A DNA stretch of 11,274 nucleotides, from contig DKTP01000178.1 in assembly GCA_002473085.1 (NCBI GenBank), positions 1 through 11,274 of the forward strand, in the 5' to 3' direction. The notes under the pieces were generated by a model. The model was not told the origin of the DNA. It made no database searches and was given only the letters and a program-made list of their open reading frames with translations. Shown in pieces: positions 5,884 through 11,274 of the stretch. This DNA comes from Anaerolineales bacterium UBA7227. GTDB lineage: Bacteria > Chloroflexota > Anaerolineae > Anaerolineales > Villigracilaceae. Numbering within the stretch: the first letter of the stretch is position 1; each line of letters starts with the position of its first letter. The position numbers and the translations under genes were made by a program.

Positions 5884-6100
5884 GTCGAGAACTATTCTGG
5901 AACGAGTCCGAAGGAACAGTCCGCTGGGAGGTCGAGGCGCAATTACAAAGTCCCGCCTTGAATCGAAGTTCGAGGAGGCGCGCTCACAGACGCTCCCGCG
6001 AAAACTGTGTTTCGGAGAATCTGTCTATCCGGGTTATCGCTGTCAGCGTCCATGAAACATCACCTTCTTTCCGCCATGCAATTTTGTCCATCCATGGCTG
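5884..6100 (-). other. mgtE leader between terminator and ribosome binding site
   Basis: About 217 bases of transcribed leader separate the riboswitch terminator from the mgtE Shine-Dalgarno, long for an ordinary 5' UTR. It holds a possible 36-codon leader ORF (5943-6053), a shorter 11-codon ORF without a ribosome binding site (6060-6095), and the anti-Shine-Dalgarno segment at 5973-5979. No promoter or further terminator was recognised in it. Confidence 0.5.
5943..6053 (-). CDS. Possible leader peptide ORF in the mgtE 5' leader
   Basis: ATG 6053 opens a 36-codon frame ending in TAA at 5943-5945, lying wholly between the riboswitch terminator and mgtE. GAAGG sits nine bases before the ATG, an acceptable ribosome binding site. 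The peptide begins MDADSDNPDRQILRN, so five of the first nine residues are Asp or Pro interspersed. Known leader peptides of Mg2+ transporters (enterobacterial MgtL begins MDPDPTPLP) use such acidic/Pro N-termini because translating ribosomes become unstable at low Mg2+. The likeness is compositional only and homology is not claimed. Codons 25-26 are Pro-Pro (CCT CCT) and form part of the segment complementary to the mgtE Shine-Dalgarno. It may equally be a chance frame in a GC-rich leader. Confidence 0.25.
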   Translation of the reverse strand: MDADSDNPDRQILRNTVFAGASVSAPPRTSIQGGTL

Positions 6101-6133
6101 AACAAAACGCCTCCCGGTCCAACCAGGAGGCGT
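6101..6133 (-). terminator. Intrinsic terminator of the M-box riboswitch (expression platform)
   Basis: On the minus strand ACGCCTCCTGGT (6133-6122) pairs with ACCGGGAGGCGT (6118-6107) around a TGG triloop: 12 pairs, one of them U-G. TTTTGTT follows directly (6107-6101, the first T shared with the stem). The 5' arm and loop (6119-6130) are also the 3' arm of an antiterminator with 6168-6180, so the two structures exclude each other. Confidence 0.9.
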
Positions 6134-6180
6134 CACGCGTCGTTCCTCCGCGCAGGGAAGCGCGGCTCCTCACTGGTTGA
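6119..6180 (-). promoter_or_regulatory. Antiterminator pairing of the mgtE riboswitch
   Basis: TCAACCAGTGAGG (6180-6168) can pair with CCTCCTGGTTGG (6130-6119): 12 pairs with one bulged U and one U-G pair. It uses the 3' strand of the aptamer's P1 helix (6168-6172) and the 5' half of the terminator. A small perfect hairpin, CCGCGC-TTCCCT-GCGCGG (6165-6148), lies between the two arms and would bring them together. In low Mg2+ this fold should prevent terminator formation and allow mgtE transcription. Confidence 0.75.
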
Positions 6181-6328
6181 GCTTCAGCACTGCGCGTCGT
6201 AGGGAAATCCTGCCTCCCAGCCACTTCGGGCAAAGCCTTAAGCCGACTTTGCCTGGTCTACCCCTTGGCGTCTCTCGACGTTTCGGGACAATGGCTTATG
6301 TGCCACGCAGACGCCTCGCCTAACGAGG
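6168..6328 (-). ncRNA. M-box (ykoK leader) Mg2+ riboswitch aptamer
   Basis: Read on the minus strand, this 161-nt segment carries the M-box signatures in order: CTCGTTAGGCGAGG at the 5' end, CCATTGTCCCGAAACGTC (around 6294-6277), GAGACGCCAAGGGGT just after, and GTGCTGAAGCTC near the 3' end. P1 closes with CCTCG (6328-6324) against TGAGG (6172-6168). Length and order match the known class, which binds several Mg2+ ions and turns off Mg2+ transporter genes when Mg2+ is plentiful. It lies 12 bases after the predicted transcription start and directly upstream of a terminator and mgtE, the classic target. Confidence 0.95.
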
Positions 6329-6346
6329 GCTATTTGTCTGTCCAAA

Positions 6347-6376
6347 TTTATACTACCAATATGCGGAAAGTGTCAA
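6347..6376 (-). promoter_or_regulatory. mgtE promoter
   Basis: TTGACA (6376-6371) and TATAAA (6352-6347) are separated by 18 bases on the minus strand, nearly consensus for a housekeeping sigma factor. Transcription should start near 6340, about 12 bases before the M-box aptamer. It is the strongest promoter in the window, consistent with a unit governed by attenuation rather than by an activator. Confidence 0.8.
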
Positions 6377-6423
6377 TCATTTTGGTCAACTTCTCCCCGC
6401 CTCGCGCCGATCGAGAGGGAGCG

Positions 6424-7122
6424 TCACAACGTCAACCGCCACACGCCCGTACATTCGGGCAGGACGACCCAGTTATTTTTTCGGACCTGGTCGCCCATCT
6501 CGTCGCCGAAGAAAAAGCGCGCGAGACTTTCCGCCTCGTCGAACGACTCGAACTTGTAATCGGTGCGGATCCACTCGAACTGGAATCCGACTTCGTCCAG
6601 CCAAGGATAGAAGTTCGCGAGATGCGGGAGGCGGAAGGGCGACTCGTGTCCCGTGCCGAGCGATTCAAACAGGACCACAGGCCGGCCGCGTCGTAAGACG
6701 CGTTTCATCTCCCCCAGCCACTCGGACAGGTTCGCGCGCCACTGTTCGTCTCCCCACACGGCGAGGTAACTGACGCTCCAGCCCGAGACGACGAGGTCGG
6801 CGGAGGCGTCGTCCACGGGCAGGCGGCGGTGGTCGGCCGCGTCCACAGTCCAGTTGACGCGTCCCGTCGCGGAGAGTTTGGCGCGGCAGACGCGCAGCAT
6901 CTCGGCGGATTCGTCGAAGGCGCGGACGAATTTCGCGCGCGGGACGAGCAGCCGCGCCAGGCGTCCCGTCCCCGCGCCGAGGTCCAGGACGACGCGCCCG
7001 TCGAGGTCGGGGACGATCCGTTCGAGCGTCCGCAGGATGTTGCCCTGATAGTCCTCGCGCGCGATGAGGGCCTCGTAGCGGTCGGCTTCGGTCTGATAGA
7101 TGATTCGCTGGGGATCGGTCAT
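6424..7122 (-). CDS. Class I SAM-dependent methyltransferase
   Basis: A 232-residue Rossmann-fold methyltransferase. Motif I is VVLDLGAGTGRLA (44-56), which binds S-adenosylmethionine; AFDESAEML (68-76) supplies the acidic residue contacting the ribose; DAADHRRLPV (94-103) fits the adenine-binding motif; ADLVVSGWSVSYL (108-120) fits motif IV. This resembles the UbiE/Methyltransf_11-type small-molecule enzymes, but nothing indicates the acceptor. ATG 7122 is chosen because an extended -10 box lies six bases upstream, and because a longer frame to 7161 would overlap the divergent deacylase start. The gene shares a 37-bp intergenic region with that deacylase and lies upstream of mgtE on the same strand, but mgtE has its own promoter. 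No terminator with a U-run follows the stop. Confidence 0.9.
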   Translation of the reverse strand: MTDPQRIIYQTEADRYEALIAREDYQGNILRTLERIVPDLDGRVVLDLGAGTGRLARLLVPRAKFVRAFDESAEMLRVCRAKLSATGRVNWTVDAADHRRLPVDDASADLVVSGWSVSYLAVWGDEQWRANLSEWLGEMKRVLRRGRPVVLFESLGTGHESPFRLPHLANFYPWLDEVGFQFEWIRTDYKFESFDEAESLARFFFGDEMGDQVRKNNWVVLPECTGVWRLTL

Positions 7123-7128
7123 GCGGCA

Positions 7129-7137
7129 AGTATAACA
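7129..7137 (-). promoter_or_regulatory. Extended -10 promoter of the methyltransferase, probably leaderless
   Basis: TGTTATACT on the minus strand is an extended -10 (TG-n-TATACT) ending six bases before the ATG at 7122, so the mRNA would start at or beside the start codon. No good -35 is visible. Confidence 0.55.
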
Positions 7138-7143
7138 AACCTG

Positions 7144-7152
7144 TGCTAAACT
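7144..7152 (+). promoter_or_regulatory. Extended -10 promoter of the YbaK-type deacylase, probably leaderless
   Basis: TGCTAAACT is an extended -10 (TG-n-TAAACT) ending seven bases before the ATG at 7160. No Shine-Dalgarno precedes the ATG at a usable distance. The two divergent -10 boxes lie 6 bp apart, so RNA polymerase probably cannot occupy both at once. Confidence 0.5.
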
Positions 7153-7159
7153 TGGGCGC

Positions 7160-7636
7160 ATGACTCAACTTTCCGCTTCCGCTCAAAAAATCCAAGACCT
7201 GCTGAGGGAACTCGGCTACGATTACGTCGTCCTCGAGCGCGCCGAGTCGACGCGCACCGCGCAGGAGGCCGCCGACCGCGCCGGCTGCGAACTGGGGCAG
7301 ATCGTCAAGTCGCTGATCTTCCGCGGCAAGGGATCGGGCAAGCCGATCCTGGTTCTCACCAGCGGCGCGAACCGCGTGGACGAGAAGCGCATCGCCGAAT
7401 ACGCGGGCGAAGCCATCGGCAAGGCCGACGCGGACTTCGCGCGCGCCGTCACCGGGTTCGCGATCGGCGGCGTGCCGCCCATCGGCCATCCCGAAAAAAT
7501 CGAAACCTACCTCGACGAAGATTTTCTGCAATACGAAACCGTCTGGGCTGCGGCGGGAACTCCCAATGCGATCTTCGAGTTAAAGACTGTAGATTTGCAG
7601 AAAATGACAGGCGGCAAAACGGTACGCGTGAAATAG
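7160..7636 (+). CDS. YbaK/EbsC-family aminoacyl-tRNA deacylase
   Basis: This 158-residue protein matches the YbaK/EbsC/ProX domain in length and motifs. QIVKSLIFR (47-55) contains the invariant Lys50 of the family, TGFAIGGVPPIGH (98-110) is the conserved glycine-rich loop, and AAGTPNAIFEL (131-141) is the typical C-terminal block. Family members hydrolyse mischarged tRNAs, for example Cys-tRNA(Pro) by YbaK and Ala-tRNA(Pro) by ProXp-ala, in trans in the cytoplasm. The gene is a free-standing editing protein, not a domain of prolyl-tRNA synthetase. Which mischarged tRNA it clears cannot be decided here. Start 7160 agrees with a leaderless extended -10 box. A lipoprotein gene follows after 25 bp, so the two may share a transcript. 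Confidence 0.9.
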   Translation: MTQLSASAQKIQDLLRELGYDYVVLERAESTRTAQEAADRAGCELGQIVKSLIFRGKGSGKPILVLTSGANRVDEKRIAEYAGEAIGKADADFARAVTGFAIGGVPPIGHPEKIETYLDEDFLQYETVWAAAGTPNAIFELKTVDLQKMTGGKTVRVK

Positions 7637-7661
7637 AACGCCGCCGCGAAAACGAGGATGC

Positions 7662-8528
7662 ATGAAAAAGAAATTTCTGATCGTGGGATTGCTTCTGGCG
7701 ATGACGCTGGCCTGCGCGACGGCGCAGCCGCCCGCGCCCGCCACGTCCGCGCCCAGCGTGGAAACGCTCGTAGCCGGGACGATGCAGGCCATGACCGCAG
7801 CCGCGCCGACCGCCACGTCCGCGCCGACGGTCAACGGGACGGCAGTCTCGTTTGAAAATATCAGTTTCACCCTGCCCACTGACGCGGCCTTCAGCGCGCT
7901 GGCGGGAAACGTCCCCGCGGTCATGGACGAGATGAGCGGGTCGGAGATCCCCCAACACGTCAAATTCGAACTGGACGGGTACGCGTTATACGACACCTTC
8001 TTCGACGCGCAGATCCTAGTCTACCCCGCGCCGGCATACGCGGCCATGAACGACGCCGCGGCCCAAAGCGTCGCCGCGTTGCAGGCCATCATCAACGGGA
8101 CGACGGCCGCGAACAAAGACAACCTGCCGCGCATCGTCACGTTCAACGCGGGACAGATGTTCGCCGCGCAGATTCAGGTCGTCCGCTTCGCGAACGGAGC
8201 GGGCGTCCGCTCCCTGGTCGAGTATGGTCAATATTACGCCACCGTCAACAACCGCGACTTGTTCTACCAATTTCAGGGATTGACGAACGACGGGAAATAT
8301 TTCATCCTCGCCATCCTGCCCATCTCCCATCCCTTGCTGGCGATTAACGAAAAACCCGAAACCGTCCCGCCTGCAGGCGGCCTCCCCTTCCCCGGCTACG
8401 ACGATCCCGACGCCATCGCGGCCTACTACGATGAAGCGACGTCTCTGCTCAACTCCGCCGCGCCCAACAGTTTCCAACCCGCGTTGACGAGTCTGGATGA
8501 ATTGATCGAATCGTTGAACATCAAATAA
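7662..8528 (+). CDS. Putative lipoprotein of unknown function
   Basis: This 288-residue exported protein begins with MKKK, a hydrophobic stretch, and MTLAC with Cys18 as likely lipidated residue; Thr at -3 and Leu at -2 make the lipobox slightly off consensus. Residues 19-58 are an Ala/Thr/Pro-rich linker (TAAAPTATSAPT) typical of surface-tethering segments. The remaining about 230 residues form a compact domain that I do not recognise, with alternating strands such as VKFELDGYALYDTFFDAQILVYP (described by position 100-122), and an acidic C-terminus. The start is supported by GAGG five bases upstream. It follows the YbaK gene by 25 bp and precedes another lipoprotein gene, with which it shares the V-x-x-T-x-x-A-x-x-P-T linker style. 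Probably faces the outside of a monoderm-like envelope. Function unknown. Confidence 0.8.
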   Translation: MKKKFLIVGLLLAMTLACATAQPPAPATSAPSVETLVAGTMQAMTAAAPTATSAPTVNGTAVSFENISFTLPTDAAFSALAGNVPAVMDEMSGSEIPQHVKFELDGYALYDTFFDAQILVYPAPAYAAMNDAAAQSVAALQAIINGTTAANKDNLPRIVTFNAGQMFAAQIQVVRFANGAGVRSLVEYGQYYATVNNRDLFYQFQGLTNDGKYFILAILPISHPLLAINEKPETVPPAGGLPFPGYDDPDAIAAYYDEATSLLNSAAPNSFQPALTSLDELIESLNIK

Positions 8529-8586
8529 CCCAAATTTATCACATTAGCGGAACGCTCTAAATCACTACGAAAAGGATGCTTCTGCC

Positions 8587-9399
8587 ATGAAAAAACTTAT
8601 CGTCCGGCTGAGCCTGATGGCGCTACTGCTCTCAGCCTGCAATCTCCCCAAGCCGCAGGAACCGATTTCAGTCAATGACCAGGCCGCCACCATGGTGGCA
8701 GAGACGCTGACCGCGGCGGCCCCGCAAACGCTGCTGGCCTCGCCCACAGCGGAAAGTCCCACCGAGGAGAATCTCGTCCCGCTCGCCACGCCCACGCTCG
8801 AAAACGTCCCGACGCCGCAGCCGACTTTCACGCCGACCGCGGCGACCGGCACGCCGACCGCCACCGTCCTGACGGTGGACTCGAACACCAACTGCCGCGA
8901 GGGACCCGGCACAAGCTACACCATCGTCATCCAGCTCGTGCCTGGGACGACCTACCAGATGATCGCGCGTTCCGCCGATAACAAATATTGGATCGTGACG
9001 GAGATCGGAAAATCCGCGCCGTGCTGGGTGCCGGCCGAGATGTCGAACGCCTTCGGGAACGTGAACCTGCTGCCAGCGACGACTCCCGCCGCCCCGACCT
9101 CGGCCGCGGCGGGCGAACTCCAGGCGCCTTCGGGCTTGTACTATCAGTATTCGTGCAGTTTCAACGGCGTCAACACCGACATCACCGTGACGCTGACCTG
9201 GACGGACCGCTCCAAAAACGAGACCGGCTTCCGGGTCTACCGCGACGGGATAATGGTCGAGGAACTGCCCGCCAACACCGCTACTTATAAAGAGACGTTC
9301 GCCGGGAGCGCCGCAGCGACCTACTCATACCGCGTCTCCGCGTTCAACGCGGCGGGCGAGGCGCTGGGAAACCCGGTCTCGTTCTCCTGCTCGGGATAA
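8587..9399 (+). CDS. Lipoprotein with SH3-like and fibronectin type III-like domains
   Basis: A 270-residue secreted lipoprotein. The signal peptide ends LLLSAC, a canonical lipobox with Cys18. An Ala/Thr/Pro linker (about 35-92) follows. Residues 93-163 form a bacterial SH3-like domain: TNCREGPGTSYTIVIQL (101-117) is its diagnostic N-C-R-x-G-P-G-T-x-Y motif and YWIVTEIG...CWVPAE (134-151) its end; two Cys at 103 and 146 could pair. Residues 178-268 look like one fibronectin type III domain: APSGL, TLTWTDRSKNETGFRVYRDG and TYSYRVSAFNAAGE. Two further Cys (190, 268) may pair in it. These domains bind cell-wall or other extracellular polymers; the ligand is unknown. The ribosome binding site is weak (GGA ten bases upstream). 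It is convergent with typA. Confidence 0.87.
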   Translation: MKKLIVRLSLMALLLSACNLPKPQEPISVNDQAATMVAETLTAAAPQTLLASPTAESPTEENLVPLATPTLENVPTPQPTFTPTAATGTPTATVLTVDSNTNCREGPGTSYTIVIQLVPGTTYQMIARSADNKYWIVTEIGKSAPCWVPAEMSNAFGNVNLLPATTPAAPTSAAAGELQAPSGLYYQYSCSFNGVNTDITVTLTWTDRSKNETGFRVYRDGIMVEELPANTATYKETFAGSAAATYSYRVSAFNAAGEALGNPVSFSCSG

Positions 9400-9403
9400 A
9401 AAT

Positions 9404-9438
9404 AAAAGCCAGGTTTCTTCGAGAAACCTGGCTTTTTT
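9404..9438. terminator. Bidirectional intrinsic terminator
   Basis: AAAAGCCAGGTTTC (9404-9417) pairs perfectly with GAAACCTGGCTTTT (9423-9436) around TTCGA, with a T-run following on the plus strand and an A-run before it, which gives a T-run on the minus strand. It serves both the lipoprotein gene (plus) and typA (minus), whose stop codons lie 4 and 5 bases outside it. Confidence 0.92.
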
Positions 9439-9441
9439 GAT

Positions 9442-11274
9442 TCATTCTTCCAGCAATTCTTTCGCCTTCTTCGTCTGCTTGCCGCGGGACTCGGTATCGA
9501 GGATGCGCTTGCGGATGCGGAAATTTTCGGGCGTGACCTCGAGCAGTTCGTCGTCCGCGAGGTATTCCACCGCCTCGTCCAGCGACATCGAACGCGGGGG
9601 CGTGAGTCGGATCTCCATATCGCCGCGCGAGGAACGCGTGTTGGTGAGATGCTTCTTCTTGCAGACGTTGATCGGCAGGTCGGCGCCGCGCGAACTCTCG
9701 CCGACGACCATGCCCTCGTACACGTCCACGCCCGGGCCGACGAAGAGCGTACCGCGCTGCTCGGCGTTTTCCAACGCGTAGGCGGTGGTCGTCCCGGCCT
9801 CCATCGCGACGATGGAACCGGTGTTGCGCGTGTTCATCGGCCCGGCCATTTCGTCGTAGCCGCGGAAGATGGTGTGCATCACGCCCATCCCGCGCGTGGA
9901 GGTGAGGAACTGATAGCGGAATCCCAGCAGGCCGCGCGTCGGGGCGACGAAGACCATACGCGTCGTTCCCTGACCCGTGTCGTGCATCTCCATCATTTTG
10001 CCGCGCCGACTCCCGAGCATCTCCACGACCACGCCGACCGTGTCGCTGCTGGTCTCCACGTGGACTTCCTCGTACGGCTCGAGGGTGACGCCGTCCTCCG
10101 CCTTGTGGTAGATGACCTCCGGCCGCGAGACCTGGAACTCGTACCCCTCGCGGCGCATGGTTTCGATCAGGATTCCCAAATGCAGTTCGCCGCGCCCGCT
10201 GACGAGGAAATTTTCAGCCGAGTCGGTCTTGTCGACGCGCAAGGCGACGTTCGTGCGGAGTTCGTCAAAGAGACGCTCCCTTAATTTCCGCGACGTGCCC
10301 CACTTGCCCTCGCGTCCCGCGAACGGCGAGGTGTTGACGCCAAACGTCATGCGGACGGTCGGCTCTTCGACTTTGATGGTGGGAAGCGCGACGGGTTCCA
10401 GCGGGTCGGCCAAAGTTTCGCCGATGGCGATGCCTTCCAGGCCCGCGAGCGAGACGATATCGCCCGCGCTGACTTCGTCCACTTCCACTTTTTTCAAGCC
10501 CTGGAACGTGTAGAGGTAGCGCGCCGCTTCGGGCAGGATGGAACCGTCCGCCTGGATGCGCGCCAGCTTTTGTCCCGCGTGGATGCGTCCCGCGTGGACG
10601 CGCCCGACCGCGGTGACGCCGCGATAGTCGTCATAGCCCAGCGCGGTGACGAGCAGTTGGAGCGGCGCGTCGAGGTCCACTTTGGGCGCGGGGATGTGGC
10701 GCAGGATCACGTCGAAGAGCGGACTCAGGTCGGGGCCGAGATCCGGCGTCAGTCCCGCGCGCTGCGTGGTGGCGACGGCGTAGACGATGGGGAAGTCGGC
10801 TTGCTGCTCGGTCGCGCCCAGTTCGATGAAGAGGTCGAACGTGTCGTTGAGGACGCGGGCGGGCTCGGCGTCTTTGCGATCCACTTTGTTGATGACCACG
10901 ACGGCTTTGTGTCCCATCTCGAGGGCCTTCTTGAGGACGAAGCGGGTCTGCGGCATGGGGCCTTCGGCCGCGTCGACGAGGAGGAGGACGCCGTCCACCA
11001 TGTTCATGACGCGCTCGACTTCGCCGCCAAAATCGGCGTGACCGGGCGTGTCCACAATGTTAATCTTGACCTGTCCGCCCGTCTGCGGGTCGGGGATGGT
11101 GATGGCGGTATTTTTGGCGAGGATGGTGATGCCGCGTTCGCGTTCGAGGTCGTTGGAATCCATGACGCGCTCGGCGACCTGCTGGTTATCGCGGAAGGTG
11201 TGCGATTGACGCAGGAGTCCGTCCACGAGGGTGGTCTTGCCGTGGTCCACGTGGGCGATGATGGCGATGTTGCG
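9442..11274 (-). CDS. typA: Ribosome-associated GTPase TypA/BipA (5' end outside the window)
   Basis: The visible 610 residues are nearly the whole of a TypA/BipA translational GTPase, which binds the ribosome and assists 50S assembly and stress growth. Numbered from the first visible residue, G1 is AHVDHGKTT (7-15), the switch I motif is RERGITI (45-51), G3 is DTPGHADF (75-82) and G4 is NKVD (129-132). Domains II, III and V and the BipA-specific C-terminal domain follow, ending KAKELLEE, the usual family length. The frame runs off the right edge: codons 11274-11251 read RNIAIIAH, the standard TypA sequence before VDHGKTT, so the real start lies only a few codons beyond the window. The GTG at 11250 encodes Val in the P-loop and is not a start. 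The gene converges on the lipoprotein gene and ends at the shared terminator. Confidence 0.97.
   Translation of the reverse strand, partial: RNIAIIAHVDHGKTTLVDGLLRQSHTFRDNQQVAERVMDSNDLERERGITILAKNTAITIPDPQTGGQVKINIVDTPGHADFGGEVERVMNMVDGVLLLVDAAEGPMPQTRFVLKKALEMGHKAVVVINKVDRKDAEPARVLNDTFDLFIELGATEQQADFPIVYAVATTQRAGLTPDLGPDLSPLFDVILRHIPAPKVDLDAPLQLLVTALGYDDYRGVTAVGRVHAGRIHAGQKLARIQADGSILPEAARYLYTFQGLKKVEVDEVSAGDIVSLAGLEGIAIGETLADPLEPVALPTIKVEEPTVRMTFGVNTSPFAGREGKWGTSRKLRERLFDELRTNVALRVDKTDSAENFLVSGRGELHLGILIETMRREGYEFQVSRPEVIYHKAEDGVTLEPYEEVHVETSSDTVGVVVEMLGSRRGKMMEMHDTGQGTTRMVFVAPTRGLLGFRYQFLTSTRGMGVMHTIFRGYDEMAGPMNTRNTGSIVAMEAGTTTAYALENAEQRGTLFVGPGVDVYEGMVVGESSRGADLPINVCKKKHLTNTRSSRGDMEIRLTPPRSMSLDEAVEYLADDELLEVTPENFRIRKRILDTESRGKQTKKAKELLEE

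Noticed and set aside
6060..6095. 11-codon ORF directly after the riboswitch terminator
   Set aside because: No Shine-Dalgarno precedes it and the composition is unremarkable; it is probably chance.
6393..6421. Hairpin CTCCC...GGGAG after the methyltransferase stop as a terminator
   Set aside because: It can form a stem with an inner CTCG/CGAG pair, but no U-run follows on the minus strand, so I do not annotate it.
8576..8590. Four-codon ORF (ATG CTT CTG CCA TGA) overlapping the start of the second lipoprotein
   Set aside because: The ATGA overlap looks like translational coupling, but the frame is too short and has no ribosome binding site at proper spacing.
11248..11250. GTG at 11250 as the typA start
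   Set aside because: The upstream codons to the window edge read RNIAIIAH, the conserved TypA sequence before VDHGKTT. The GTG is the Val of the P-loop; the gene is simply cut by the edge.
1..11274. tRNA, rRNA, CRISPR array, transposase or phage genes
   Set aside because: I looked for cloverleaf patterns, regularly spaced repeats and typical mobile-element proteins and saw none.

Overview
The window looks like a piece of a Chloroflexota (Anaerolineae-type) chromosome. The evidence is indirect: high GC, two lipoproteins with a low-complexity Ala/Thr/Pro-rich stretch after the lipidation Cys (one with an SH3-like domain followed by an FN3-like domain), a DUF2723-type membrane protein fragment, and several genes whose -10 box sits directly against the ATG. 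No rRNA, tRNA, CRISPR array or transposase gene was seen. The lineage call is an inference from gene style, not from a marker gene.

Left part (1-2440, minus strand): a MarR-family repressor followed by an ABC exporter half-transporter. The exporter's Walker B motif ends in Asp instead of the catalytic Glu, which is typical of the degenerate half of a heterodimeric exporter, so a partner gene is expected just beyond the left edge. The MarR promoter carries a near-perfect palindrome overlapping its -10 box (probable self-repression). A 121-bp palindromic element lies between marR and the exporter. A heptanucleotide tandem repeat runs through the exporter stop codon.

Middle-left (2440-3110): a short stretch holding the 3' part of a carbon-nitrogen hydrolase gene and the 5' part of a DUF2723 membrane protein gene, both cut at their outer ends, with an 11-bp direct repeat close to the two break points. 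It reads like a captured fragment of another locus. After it come an alpha/beta hydrolase (minus) and a divergent four-helix membrane protein of unknown function (plus).

Centre (4478-6376, minus strand): mgtE, a magnesium channel/transporter, preceded by a long leader. The leader has a strong sigma70-type promoter, a complete M-box (ykoK) Mg2+ riboswitch, and an intrinsic terminator with a competing antiterminator that can be paired base by base. Between terminator and mgtE lies a possible 36-codon leader ORF with an Asp/Pro-rich N-terminus, and a segment complementary to the mgtE Shine-Dalgarno. This is the best-resolved regulatory system in the window.

Right part (6424-11274): a class I SAM-dependent methyltransferase (minus) and a divergent YbaK/EbsC-type aminoacyl-tRNA deacylase (plus), both with apparently leaderless promoters in a 37-bp gap. 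The deacylase is followed closely by two lipoprotein genes. They converge on typA/bipA, a ribosome-associated GTPase cut by the right edge; a strong bidirectional terminator separates them.
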